A stretch of DNA of 7,621 bases from an uncultured Alphaproteobacteria bacterium (GCA_934538895.1 CAKTCH010000069.1:1-7621), one strand, 5' to 3'; shown: positions 1 to 6,962, numbered from the stretch's first letter. Translations and numbers: made by a program. The notes: a model not told the origin generated them from the letters alone.

Positions 1-438
1 GGCACGTTGATCGTGGTCAGTCACGACCGCGATTTTCTCGATCAGACGGTCAGTAAAATTCTGGCGTTCGAGGGCAACGGACAGGTGGAAGGTTATATCG
101 GTGGCTATTCGGATTATCTGGCCGCGCGCAAGCCTGAAACGGAAACTGCCGTTCAAAGGCAGGAAAAAGCGAAACCTGTTGAAGCCGTAACGGCGGTGCC
201 TGTTAAAAGACTCTCTTATAAACTGCAATATGAACTGGACCAGTTGCCGGGGCGTATTCGGGCGTTGGAAGCCGAGGTCAATGCGCTGGAAGACGCGTTG
301 AGCGACGCCGATCTTTATGCGCGCGATCCGGTGACGTTCCAGAATGCGTCGCGGCGTCTGGGGCAGGCGCGCGAGGAACTGGATGATGCCGAGACACGAT
401 GGCTGGAACTGGAAGAGATGAAGGCTGCGCTTTCCTAG
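1..438 (+). CDS. uup: ABC-F ATPase, Uup-like, C-terminal part (5' end outside window)
   Basis: This is the last 145 residues of an ABC-F family ATPase. These are soluble proteins with two nucleotide-binding domains and no membrane domain, and they act on ribosomes or DNA. The frame is open from the first base. It begins in the end of the second ATPase domain: the H-loop is at residues 7-11 (SHDRD, switch His 8), followed by the conserved FEGNG...GGYSDYL stretch at about 22-39. A charged, low-complexity linker covers about 42-66. A heptad-rich coiled-coil tail follows at about 70-143, including a D-LYARDP segment. The tail and the GGYSDYL-type ending are typical of Uup rather than of EttA or YheS. 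Walker A, Walker B and the signature motif lie upstream of the window. The gene converges with the EndoU-type gene, leaving only 37 bases between the stop codons. The family assignment is firm; the Uup subgroup is likely. Confidence 0.9.
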   Translation, partial: GTLIVVSHDRDFLDQTVSKILAFEGNGQVEGYIGGYSDYLAARKPETETAVQRQEKAKPVEAVTAVPVKRLSYKLQYELDQLPGRIRALEAEVNALEDALSDADLYARDPVTFQNASRRLGQAREELDDAETRWLELEEMKAALS

Positions 439-475
439 TCAGGCCGCTATTTCTTCGCTGCGCCCGCAATGGCGG

Positions 476-916
476 TTAGTCGGGGTTGTTGTCGTTGGCG
501 GGCGCGGGGCAGGGGTTGCGTTTCACATTAGTGGGGTAGGCCGTCACGATTTTGGTGCGGTTCTGATTCAGGACCACGCGCACGCGCGTATCTTGTACCA
601 TCTGTTCGGCGACGTAATAGCCGTTGTTCTGTCTTTCCCAGCCGAGGTTGTCGTTGGCGGCCACTTTTTTGACGTGGGCGATGATTTCGTCCTTATCCCA
701 GTCTTCGGGGAATTCCGATTTGCAGGCTTTGCCCATGCCGTGCAGGTGGCCGCCGCCGCGTTCGTCGCCGTAGAGCAAATGCTGCTCGGCCTGCGCGCTC
801 AGGGCGGGCTGTAACGCGGGCAGGGGGCCTTCGGGGTGTTTCACCATATCGACGATGAAAATCAGCGCGGCCAGTGCCAGCAGAAATACGGAAGCGGTTT
901 TCTTGGTTTTGTTCAT
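476..916 (-). CDS. Predicted exported or membrane-anchored EndoU-type ribonuclease domain protein
   Basis: The protein has 146 residues. The N-terminus is Lys-rich with a hydrophobic stretch at about 8-24, which fits an uncleaved anchor or an atypical signal peptide; an AQA at 41-43 could be a cleavage site but is far from the hydrophobic core. The rest matches, from memory, the bacterial EndoU nuclease pattern: HLLYGD (46-51), GGGHLHG (54-60), KSEFPEDW (66-73), DEIIAHVKKVA (76-86) and the late IVTAYPTN (123-130). EndoU enzymes cut RNA using two His and a Lys. H46 and H57 are the likely His pair, while the Lys cannot be assigned by eye. Known bacterial members are often toxin tips of contact-dependent or polymorphic toxins, but this one is short and stands alone. 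No immunity gene is seen: downstream is the convergent ABC-F gene and upstream is the divergent liuB. No clear Shine-Dalgarno sequence precedes the ATG. A catalytically inactive relative cannot be excluded. Confidence 0.8.
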   Translation of the reverse strand: MNKTKKTASVFLLALAALIFIVDMVKHPEGPLPALQPALSAQAEQHLLYGDERGGGHLHGMGKACKSEFPEDWDKDEIIAHVKKVAANDNLGWERQNNGYYVAEQMVQDTRVRVVLNQNRTKIVTAYPTNVKRNPCPAPANDNNPD

Positions 917-970
917 AACTGACAGGAAAACACGGCGCGCGCACGAAGTAAAGCGGGGGATTTTGGGGCA

Positions 971-999
971 TTGTCGGGGCTTTTTTTATGATCTAGACT
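971..999 (+). promoter_or_regulatory. Putative promoter of liuB-liuC
   Basis: TTGTCG at 971-976 (-35-like, four of six consensus bases) is followed after 17 bases by TAGACT at 994-999 (-10-like). The 7-mer CTAGACT at 993-999 recurs at 4554-4560 in front of liuD. Transcription would start near 1005-1007, leaving a leader of about 15 bases before the ATG at 1020, or about 26 bases before the one at 1032. This is a prediction from spacing and from the shared motif only. Confidence 0.45.
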
Positions 1000-1019
1000 T
1001 CCGTATCGATTGAATTTTT

Positions 1020-2639
1020 ATGGATGTTGCCATGACCCGCCTGACCAGTGTCTTCGATACAGACAGCCCGGAATTCGCCGCGAATCGGTCGAAGATGGAG
1101 GGACTGATCGCCGATCTGCGTGAGCGGGTGGCGAAGATTGAACAAGGCGGCGGCGACAAGGCGCGTGAACGTCATACGGCGCGCGGGAAATTGCTGCCGC
1201 GCGACCGGATCAATCATTTACTGGATGCGGGGACGCCGTTTCTCGAGTTTTCCCAACTGGCGGCGCATGATGTTTATGATGACGACGTTCCCGCAGCCGG
1301 GATTATTACCGGCATTGGCAGGGTAGCGGGGCAGGAATGCGTGATCGTTTGCAACGATGCGACGGTGAAGGGCGGCACATATTATCCCCTGACCGTGAAG
1401 AAGCATCTGCGCGCGCAGGAAATCGCCGCGCAGAATAATCTGCCGTGCATTTATCTGGTGGATAGCGGCGGCGCGAACCTGCCCAATCAGGATGAAGTTT
1501 TCCCCGACCGCGACCATTTTGGCCGTATCTTTTACAATCAGGCGAATATGTCGGCGCAGGGTATTGCGCAGATCGCCGTGGTGATGGGGTCCTGTACCGC
1601 CGGTGGCGCCTATATTCCGGCGATGAGTGATGAGAGCATTATCGTGAAGGAGCAGGGGACGATTTTCCTCGCGGGGCCGCCTTTGGTGAAGGCCGCCACA
1701 GGCGAGGAAGTTACGGCGGAGGATCTGGGCGGTGGCGACGTTCACACACGCATTTCCGGCGTTGCCGATCACCTGGCCGATAACGATCGGCACGCGTTGG
1801 AACTGGCGCGCAAGGCTATCGGCAACCTGAACCGTGAGAAGCATAATCCGCTGGCGTGCATAGCGGCGCAGGAACCCGCTTACGATCCGGCGGAATTGCA
1901 TGGCATCGTTCCCGCCGATCTGAAAACGCCTGTCGATGTGCGGGAGATTATTGCCCGTATCGTCGATGGCAGCGCGTTCGATGAATTCAAGAAACGGTAT
2001 GGCACGACATTGGTATGCGGTTTTGCGCATATTTACGGGATGCCCGTGGGTATCGTCGCCAATAACGGCGTATTGTTCTCGGAAAGCGCGCTCAAGGGCA
2101 CGCACTTCATCGAGTTATGCAATCAGCGCCATATTCCGCTCGTGTTCCTGCAAAATATCACAGGATTCATGGTCGGGCAGAAATATGAAAATGGCGGTAT
2201 CGCCAAAGACGGTGCGAAGATGGTGACGGCGGTATCCTGCGCGCGTGTGCCGAAATTCACCGTGATTATCGGCGGGTCTTTCGGGGCGGGCAATTACGGC
2301 ATGTGCGGGCGCGCGTTCAATCCGCGCTTTTTGTGGATGTGGCCGAATGCGCGCATTTCCGTGATGGGCGGTGCGCAGGCGGCGGGCGTGCTGGCGACCG
2401 TCAAGCGTGCGGGCCTTGAACGCGAAGGCAAGGCATGGCCGGATAAGGAGGAAGCGGCATTCAAGCAGCCGATCCTTGAGCAATATGACGCCGAGGGCCA
2501 TCCATACTACGCCTCGGCACGGCTTTGGGATGATGGGGTCATTGATCCCGCCGATACGCGGCGCGTGCTGGGGCTGGCGATTTCCGCTTCCCTGAACGCC
2601 CCTATTGAGGAAACACGTTACGGCGTGTTCAGGATGTGA
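1020..2639 (+). CDS. liuB: Methylcrotonyl-CoA carboxylase beta subunit (carboxyltransferase)
   Basis: The 539-residue protein is the carboxyltransferase half of 3-methylcrotonyl-CoA carboxylase. It moves the carboxyl group from carboxybiotin to 3-methylcrotonyl-CoA, giving 3-methylglutaconyl-CoA in leucine and isovalerate breakdown. Its length fits the family (about 535 residues in bacteria). The N-terminal crotonase-like half carries GSCTAGGAY (190-198), which supplies an oxyanion hole. The C-terminal half carries GGSFGAGNYGMCGRAF (418-433) and the MWPNARISVMGG stretch (440-451). The C-terminus retains the DDGVIDPADTRRVL segment (504-517) common to acyl-CoA carboxyltransferases. Geranyl-CoA carboxylase and propionyl-CoA carboxylase are related, but the neighbouring methylglutaconyl-CoA hydratase, biotin subunit and HMG-CoA lyase favour the leucine pathway. 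The start is uncertain. ATG 1020 has no visible ribosome site, and ATG 1032 (MTRLTSVF) is a plausible alternative preceded by a weak GGA. liuC follows two bases after the stop. Confidence 0.95.
   Translation: MDVAMTRLTSVFDTDSPEFAANRSKMEGLIADLRERVAKIEQGGGDKARERHTARGKLLPRDRINHLLDAGTPFLEFSQLAAHDVYDDDVPAAGIITGIGRVAGQECVIVCNDATVKGGTYYPLTVKKHLRAQEIAAQNNLPCIYLVDSGGANLPNQDEVFPDRDHFGRIFYNQANMSAQGIAQIAVVMGSCTAGGAYIPAMSDESIIVKEQGTIFLAGPPLVKAATGEEVTAEDLGGGDVHTRISGVADHLADNDRHALELARKAIGNLNREKHNPLACIAAQEPAYDPAELHGIVPADLKTPVDVREIIARIVDGSAFDEFKKRYGTTLVCGFAHIYGMPVGIVANNGVLFSESALKGTHFIELCNQRHIPLVFLQNITGFMVGQKYENGGIAKDGAKMVTAVSCARVPKFTVIIGGSFGAGNYGMCGRAFNPRFLWMWPNARISVMGGAQAAGVLATVKRAGLEREGKAWPDKEEAAFKQPILEQYDAEGHPYYASARLWDDGVIDPADTRRVLGLAISASLNAPIEETRYGVFRM
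2631..2634 (+). promoter_or_regulatory. Ribosome binding site deciding the liuC start
   Basis: AGGA lies in the last codons of liuB, seven bases before ATG 2642. That spacing supports ATG 2642 over the in-frame GTG at 2636, which would sit too close to the site. It also makes liuC translation likely to be coupled to termination of liuB at 2639. Confidence 0.6.
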
Positions 2640-2641
2640 TT

Positions 2642-3430
2642 ATGGCGGATGATATTGTTTTGATGAATGTTACGGATGGCGTGGCGACGATTACACTCAA
2701 TCGCCCGGATACGCATAATGCGTTCGATGAACATGTGATTGCCGCTTTGAGCGGCAAGCTGGACGTCTTGCGGCTAGAGAAGTCTGTTTATGCCCTGGTG
2801 CTGCGCGGGGCGGGTAAGTCTTTCTCGGCGGGGGCCGATCTGAACTGGATGAAACGCGCCGCCGATTTTTCGGAAGAACAGAACAAGGCCGATGCGCTGG
2901 TGCTTGCCGGAATGCTGAATAAACTTTATACGATCCCGATATTGACGATTGCCTGTGTGCAAGGCGTGGCCATGGGTGGCGGCATGGGGCTGGTGTCGTG
3001 CTGCGATATCGTCATTGCCGACAAGGACGCTCTGTTCGCGCTTTCCGAAGTCAGGCTGGGGTTGATCCCTGCGACGATTGCTCCTTATGTTCTGCGCGCG
3101 ATGGGTGAACGTCAGGCGCGCCGCTATTTCCAGACAGGTGAACGCTTCAGCGGCGAGCACGCTCATAAAATCGGTTTTATCCATGAACTTGCTAGCGGTG
3201 CCGATGATATGAAAGCGCGCCTCGACGGCATTCTGAAAATCGCGGGTGCCAACGGCCCGCAGGCGATGAAGGCATCCAAGTCCTTATGTCTTGATCTAAC
3301 AGGGCGGCCGATCACGCCGGAGCTGATCGACGACACCGCTTCGCGCATCGCCCGTACGCGTGCCGGGGTCGAGGCGAAAGAGGGGCTGAATGCTTTTTTT
3401 GAGAGGCGCCAGGCCAAGTGGGCGCAGTAA
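2642..3430 (+). CDS. liuC: Methylglutaconyl-CoA hydratase (enoyl-CoA hydratase/isomerase family)
   Basis: This 262-residue crotonase-fold protein probably hydrates 3-methylglutaconyl-CoA to HMG-CoA, between the carboxylase and the lyase. The first oxyanion-hole segment is FSAGADLNWM (61-70) and the second is GVAMGGGMGL (108-117). The segment ALSEVRLGLIPATIAPYV (133-150) is characteristic of LiuC-type hydratases and carries the second catalytic Glu (E136). The first Glu of classical enoyl-CoA hydratases (as in GLELA) is replaced by Gly at 116. As I recall, Pseudomonas LiuC also has a Gly there, so this looks like a subgroup trait rather than loss of activity. The start at ATG 2642 was chosen because AGGA lies seven bases upstream. 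The gene directly follows liuB, and its TAA is immediately followed on the other strand by the stop of the converging membrane-protein gene. A general enoyl-CoA hydratase is the alternative reading. Confidence 0.88.
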   Translation: MADDIVLMNVTDGVATITLNRPDTHNAFDEHVIAALSGKLDVLRLEKSVYALVLRGAGKSFSAGADLNWMKRAADFSEEQNKADALVLAGMLNKLYTIPILTIACVQGVAMGGGMGLVSCCDIVIADKDALFALSEVRLGLIPATIAPYVLRAMGERQARRYFQTGERFSGEHAHKIGFIHELASGADDMKARLDGILKIAGANGPQAMKASKSLCLDLTGRPITPELIDDTASRIARTRAGVEAKEGLNAFFERRQAKWAQ

Positions 3431-4309
3431 TTATCCGAGCTTTAAGATCGCGATCACCAGCGCAGCGGCTACGATGCCGAGGCCCGCTATTTTATTGCTG
3501 TCGTCTTTCCAGCCCGAGATTTTCGTGAGAAATATCAGCCATATCACATCCAGCATTCCTATCGCGCTGACGAAGGCGGGGTGGTCTACGTTTTTGTGGG
3601 CGTAGGCGCGGGTGATGACAGCGGCGACGAGAAAAAGACCGACGATGCCGCCTGTTTTAAAGCCTTTAAGGCTGAAAACTTCAGAGAAAGCATTGCGGCG
3701 TTTGATACCAAAATATATGGCGTAGAATGTCAGCATCATTCCGGCCTCGAAACCGACATAGCCGAATACGCCCTGATTTTCGGGTGCGTAATCGACCGCC
3801 ATTTTCAGCAGAATGATGCCAAGAGCAGCGGCGATGATGATGGGCCAGATCGCTTTGAGGGCCTGCGCCGAGACGGGGCAGCGTTTCAGGAAGGCGGCGC
3901 ATATGACGGCCAGCACCAAGGCGCCGCTGACGCCTATGAAGCGTGGCCTATCAGCCAGATATTTTTGCAGCAACTCCGGATTCAAAGCGAACCATGCTAT
4001 GAAACCGAGGATGATGCCGAGCGGCCCAAGGCGGGATAGCAAGGCCGCACCATGGTTCCTGACGGCCTCGAAATAGACGAGATCGTTAAAGCACCAGATC
4101 ATCGCGGCTCCCGCCGTGAACAGATAGAACAGCGGGTTTTGCGGCAGGCCGACCTCGATCAATACGGGGACGGCGACCGTCAGGGCGATGATTTTCAGCC
4201 AGACAGCAGTGGCGGCGTTCGATCCGCCCATGCGCTGGTGCATATACATGCCGAGGGCGGAGAAAAGCGAGGATGCCAGCGCCAGCAGAAGCCATATGGG
4301 GGCAGCCAT
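3431..4309 (-). CDS. EamA/DMT-like ten-helix integral membrane protein
   Basis: The 292-residue protein has about ten hydrophobic segments, near residues 4-22, 34-52, 59-78, 88-107, 123-141, 153-171, 183-201, 219-235, 245-263 and 272-290. It therefore sits in the inner membrane. The layout suggests two five-helix halves. Each half ends with the EamA-type pattern of a helix, a short polar loop and a final small-residue-rich helix: GPLGIILGF...FIGVSGALVLAVI in the first half and SAIGMLDVIWLIFLT...IAGLGIVAAALVI in the second. This places it in the drug/metabolite transporter superfamily, whose members export or take up small metabolites. The substrate cannot be read from the sequence. It runs against the liu genes, and its stop directly abuts that of liuC. 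The ATG at 4307-4309 follows immediately after the stop of a possible small upstream gene, so translation may be coupled. A role in branched-chain metabolism is not shown. Confidence 0.82.
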   Translation of the reverse strand: MAAPIWLLLALASSLFSALGMYMHQRMGGSNAATAVWLKIIALTVAVPVLIEVGLPQNPLFYLFTAGAAMIWCFNDLVYFEAVRNHGAALLSRLGPLGIILGFIAWFALNPELLQKYLADRPRFIGVSGALVLAVICAAFLKRCPVSAQALKAIWPIIIAAALGIILLKMAVDYAPENQGVFGYVGFEAGMMLTFYAIYFGIKRRNAFSEVFSLKGFKTGGIVGLFLVAAVITRAYAHKNVDHPAFVSAIGMLDVIWLIFLTKISGWKDDSNKIAGLGIVAAALVIAILKLG

Positions 4310-4450
4310 TCAGGAAAGGCCCTGTTCCTGCAGGAGGGGATACCAGAGTCCGCGGCGGGCTTCGCGCAGGGAATCGATTGCGCAGGTCATGGGCCACTGG
4401 CCGCCGCCGTTATAACCTTTGGTAACGATTTTTCTTTTCAGGGCGTTCAT
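4310..4450 (-). CDS. Possible small hypothetical protein (46 aa) upstream of the EamA-like gene
   Basis: I do not recognise this open frame. From ATG 4450 it encodes 46 residues: a basic N-terminus (KRKIVTK at 5-11), a GGGQWPM stretch and a C-terminal half rich in Arg, Leu and Gln. No membrane segment is visible. Two things support it. Many codons end in G or C (aac, gcc, ctg, atc, ggc, cgc), unlike a random shadow frame. Its TGA (4312-4310) is also directly followed by the ATG of the EamA-like gene, an arrangement expected of two coupled genes. Against it, no Shine-Dalgarno sequence is seen before ATG 4450. The frame extends upstream to an ATG at 4513, giving 67 residues, but the added part looks less coding-like. 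Confidence 0.42.
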   Translation of the reverse strand: MNALKRKIVTKGYNGGGQWPMTCAIDSLREARRGLWYPLLQEQGLS

Positions 4451-4533
4451 GAGGATTATTAGCGCATAAAGTCGCCGGACGAACAAGGGATTCCGCGCTT
4501 TCTTGCACTGCAATAGTACGGGTTTCCGGGCTT

Positions 4534-4560
4534 TTGAAACTACAGGGATTTTGCTAGACT
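4534..4560 (+). promoter_or_regulatory. Putative promoter of liuD-GNAT-mvaB
   Basis: TTGAAA at 4534-4539 (-35-like) and TAGACT at 4555-4560 (-10-like) are separated by 15 bases. This is shorter than ideal, but TG at 4552-4553 makes an extended -10 (TGcTAGACT). The 7-mer CTAGACT at 4554-4560 is identical to the one at 993-999 before liuB. Transcription would start near 4566-4568. It lies in the 134-base gap between the divergently read small gene and liuD. Confidence 0.45.
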
Positions 4561-4575
4561 CGGAGTCCGTTCAAC

Positions 4576-4579
4576 GAGG
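4576..4579 (+). promoter_or_regulatory. Ribosome binding site of liuD
   Basis: GAGG lies five bases before ATG 4585. It supports this start, which also matches the conserved MFTKILIANRGEIA beginning of biotin carboxylases. Confidence 0.55.
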
Positions 4580-4584
4580 TTCGC

Positions 4585-6510
4585 ATGTTTACGAAAATAT
4601 TGATCGCCAATCGCGGTGAAATCGCTTGCCGTGTCATATCGACTGCCCGCGCCATGGGCATAAAAACTGTGGCGGTGTATTCCGATGCCGACAAGGGTGC
4701 GCGCCATGTGCGTATGGCCGATGAAGCGGTGCGTATTGGTCCGGCGGCTTCGCGTGAATCCTATTTGCGCGGCGATGTGATTATAGAAGCGGCGAAAAGA
4801 ACAGGGGCGCAGGCGATTCATCCCGGTTATGGTTTCCTGTCAGAGAATGAAGATTTTGCGGCGGCTTGCAAGAAAGCCAAGATCACTTTCATAGGGCCAA
4901 CACCCGAAGCCATTCGCGCCATGGGTCTGAAAGACAAGGCCAAGGAAATCATGCAGAAAGCCGGTGTGCCGATTGTGCCGGGTTATATGGGTGAGAAACA
5001 GGATGCGGCTTTCCTGAAGAAAGAGGCCGACAAGATCGGTTATCCTGTTCTTATCAAGGCTGTCGCCGGTGGCGGCGGCAAGGGTATGCGCCGTGTCGAT
5101 GATGCCAAGGAATTTACGGAGGCTCTGGCTTCGTGCAAGCGCGAAGCGGCGGCATCGTTCGGTAATGATCATGTGCTGATCGAGAAGTATGTGAACAAGC
5201 CGCGCCATGTCGAGGTACAGGTGTTCGGTGATATGCATGGTAATGCCGTGTATCTGTTCGAACGCGATTGCAGTTTGCAACGCCGCCATCAAAAGGTGGT
5301 GGAAGAAGCGCCTGCACCCGGATTATCGGATAAGGTGCGCCAATCGCTCGGTGAAGCGGCGGTGAAAGCAGTCAAGGCGCTGAAATATACCAACGCTGGT
5401 ACGATTGAATTCATCATGGATTCAACGACCAAAGAATTCTATTTCATGGAAATGAATACGCGTTTGCAGGTCGAACATCCCGTGACCGAAATGATTACAG
5501 GGCAAGACCTTGTGTATTGGCAATTGCTGGTGGCATCTGGCGAGTTCCTGCCGCTGACACAGGAAGAGCTGGAGATTGACGGACATGCGTTCGAGGTTCG
5601 TTTATATGCCGAAGACCCCGCCAATAACTTCCTGCCGCAGATCGGCAAAGTGACCGGTTTCCGGGCGCCGGATGATGTGCGCGTCGATACCGGGATTGAA
5701 GAGAGCGATAGCGTCAGCATTCATTATGATCCCATGATCGCCAAACTGATCGTTCATGCCGATACCCGCGAAGAAGCAATTGCCGAGATGCAGGCGGCGC
5801 TGGAAGGCACAATGCTCGCGGGCCTGATTACCAATCAGGAATTCCTTTATAATATCTTCCTGAGCGAAGATTTTGTGAAGGGCAAGGTTGATACCGGATT
5901 TATTCCGCGTCATGAAAAAGAACTGCTGCCCGCAAATTATGGCCGTCCTGACATTCAGGATCTGGCGATTGCGGCGGCGCATGTCCTGTCCGGGGATTAT
6001 GATGACGACCCGTGGAGCGTGACCGATAACTGGCGCATGAATAGTGCGCTGACCCGTGCGGTGGATTTCGTTTCCCGTGGCGAGGTTGTAAAAGTTTCTG
6101 TGACATGCCGAGGCGATGAATTCGAGGTGACGTGCGGCAAGGATAAAGCGAGCATCCATCGCAACCTGCTGGATCAGGTCAATATGGTGGTGGATGGCGA
6201 TGATATCACTATCTTCCGCGATGGCCGCGTGGTGCCGTTGCATCTCTATAAGCCCGGTGCGTCAGGCGATGAAGCGGGGGGCGAAGGACGTATTATCGCG
6301 CCGATGCCCGGCAAAATTATCAATGTTCTGGTGGAAAAGGGGGCCGCCGTCGATAAAAACCAGCCGCTGATGATCATGGAGGCGATGAAAATGGAGATGA
6401 CTATCCGTGCGGGTTTTGCCGGGGTGGTCGGTGAATTGCCGGTAAAGGCAGGGCAGCAGGTTGCTGACGGTGCGTTGCTGGTAGAGGTCAAGCAGAAGGA
6501 TGCGGCTTAA
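4585..6510 (+). CDS. liuD: Methylcrotonyl-CoA carboxylase alpha subunit (biotin carboxylase plus biotin carrier)
   Basis: The 641-residue cytoplasmic protein carboxylates its own biotin using ATP and bicarbonate, then hands the carboxyl group to LiuB. The domain order is complete. The biotin carboxylase N-domain is at about 1-112 (KILIANRGEIACRV, 4-17; HPGYGFLSEN, 79-88). The ATP-grasp domain is at about 114-320, with the glycine loop GGGGKGM (162-168), the RDCSLQRRHQKVVEEAP stretch (227-243) and the metal and catalytic motif MEMNTRLQVEHPVTE (288-302). The biotin carboxylase C-domain is at about 334-440 (EVRLYAEDP, 337-345). A linker domain of about 130 residues follows. The biotinyl carrier domain is at about 569-636, with EAMKMEM and biotinylated K602. 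Its length fits bacterial MCC alpha subunits (about 650). The linker is the least conserved part and separates MCC from PCC or GCC alpha subunits; context supports MCC. The TAA overlaps the ATG of the next gene by one base (TAATG). Confidence 0.95.
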   Translation: MFTKILIANRGEIACRVISTARAMGIKTVAVYSDADKGARHVRMADEAVRIGPAASRESYLRGDVIIEAAKRTGAQAIHPGYGFLSENEDFAAACKKAKITFIGPTPEAIRAMGLKDKAKEIMQKAGVPIVPGYMGEKQDAAFLKKEADKIGYPVLIKAVAGGGGKGMRRVDDAKEFTEALASCKREAAASFGNDHVLIEKYVNKPRHVEVQVFGDMHGNAVYLFERDCSLQRRHQKVVEEAPAPGLSDKVRQSLGEAAVKAVKALKYTNAGTIEFIMDSTTKEFYFMEMNTRLQVEHPVTEMITGQDLVYWQLLVASGEFLPLTQEELEIDGHAFEVRLYAEDPANNFLPQIGKVTGFRAPDDVRVDTGIEESDSVSIHYDPMIAKLIVHADTREEAIAEMQAALEGTMLAGLITNQEFLYNIFLSEDFVKGKVDTGFIPRHEKELLPANYGRPDIQDLAIAAAHVLSGDYDDDPWSVTDNWRMNSALTRAVDFVSRGEVVKVSVTCRGDEFEVTCGKDKASIHRNLLDQVNMVVDGDDITIFRDGRVVPLHLYKPGASGDEAGGEGRIIAPMPGKIINVLVEKGAAVDKNQPLMIMEAMKMEMTIRAGFAGVVGELPVKAGQQVADGALLVEVKQKDAA

Positions 6511-6962
6511 TGTCTGTTCAGGTTCTAAAAGCAGAAAATAAATTTGATTATGCGCGATGCGTTCAAGTGCGAACTATTGTCTTCACAATAGGTCAGAGCG
6601 TTCCGCCGGATCGGGAGATAGACCCTCAGGAGGATGAAGCTCGCCATTTTCTTGCGCTTGCTAATGATGTTGCAATCGGCGCTGGACGTTGGCGTCGTTA
6701 TGGTGATAAGGGCGCAAAAATTGAGCGTCTGGCTGTATTGGAAGCGGGGCGCGGCAAAGGGGTGGGGAAGAAACTTATGGAAGCCATTCTAGCTGATGTT
6801 CGTGCAAGCAGCAGTATTGAGTTTGTTATTCTGGGCTCTCAAGATCATGCCATTCCGTTCTATGAATCTTTTGGCTTCCAGATTGACGGGGATGGCTACA
6901 TGGACGGTGGCGCAATTCCCCACCATGACATGCGTCTGCTTCTGCAGGCAGGCAGTGCATGA
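6510..6962 (+). CDS. GNAT family N-acetyltransferase
   Basis: The 150-residue protein has the GNAT fold, which transfers an acyl group from acyl-CoA to an amine. The start of the core is VRTIVFTIGQSVPP (20-33), a pattern typical of the ElaA/YjdJ-like subgroup. IGAGRWRRYG (56-65) and the beta-4 strand IERLAVL (71-77) follow. The acetyl-CoA pyrophosphate loop is RGKGVGKKL (81-89, the Q/RxxGxG/A motif). The late motif HAIPFYESFGF (113-123) and the ending AIPHHDM (135-141) are also present. It sits inside the leucine operon, overlapping liuD by one base and the lyase gene by four (ATGA), so it is probably co-translated with them. By eye it uses more A/T-ending codons than liuB or liuD. The substrate is unknown. 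A protein or small-molecule acyltransferase linked to CoA thioesters of the pathway is possible but unproven. Confidence 0.88.
   Translation: MSVQVLKAENKFDYARCVQVRTIVFTIGQSVPPDREIDPQEDEARHFLALANDVAIGAGRWRRYGDKGAKIERLAVLEAGRGKGVGKKLMEAILADVRASSSIEFVILGSQDHAIPFYESFGFQIDGDGYMDGGAIPHHDMRLLLQAGSA

Noticed and set aside
439..475. A terminator between the ABC-F and EndoU-type genes
   Set aside because: Only a four-base-pair hairpin (ccgc-aatg-gcgg) can be drawn at the EndoU end, and it has no U-tract on either strand.
1218..2105. A long open frame of 295 codons on the - strand
   Set aside because: It lies wholly within liuB, whose protein is conserved throughout. The antisense product has an unnatural composition, rich in His, Arg and Asn, with no recognisable motif.
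2981..2992. Loss of a catalytic Glu in LiuC (Gly 116 where enoyl-CoA hydratases have Glu)
   Set aside because: LiuC-type methylglutaconyl-CoA hydratases, as I recall them, also have Gly here. The second Glu (E136) is present, so inactivation is not indicated.
3581..4039. A 152-codon open frame on the + strand
   Set aside because: It is a shadow of the EamA-like membrane protein, whose - strand frame has a clear helix pattern. The + product is an acidic, motif-free sequence.
4451..4475. A promoter for the small - strand gene giving a leaderless message (taataat four bases before ATG 4450)
   Set aside because: No convincing -35 box sits at proper spacing, and A/T-rich hexamers of this kind are common by chance.
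5602..6243. A 213-codon open frame on the - strand
   Set aside because: It is antisense to the conserved liuD coding sequence. Its His- and Ile-rich composition mirrors the opposite strand's codon pattern.
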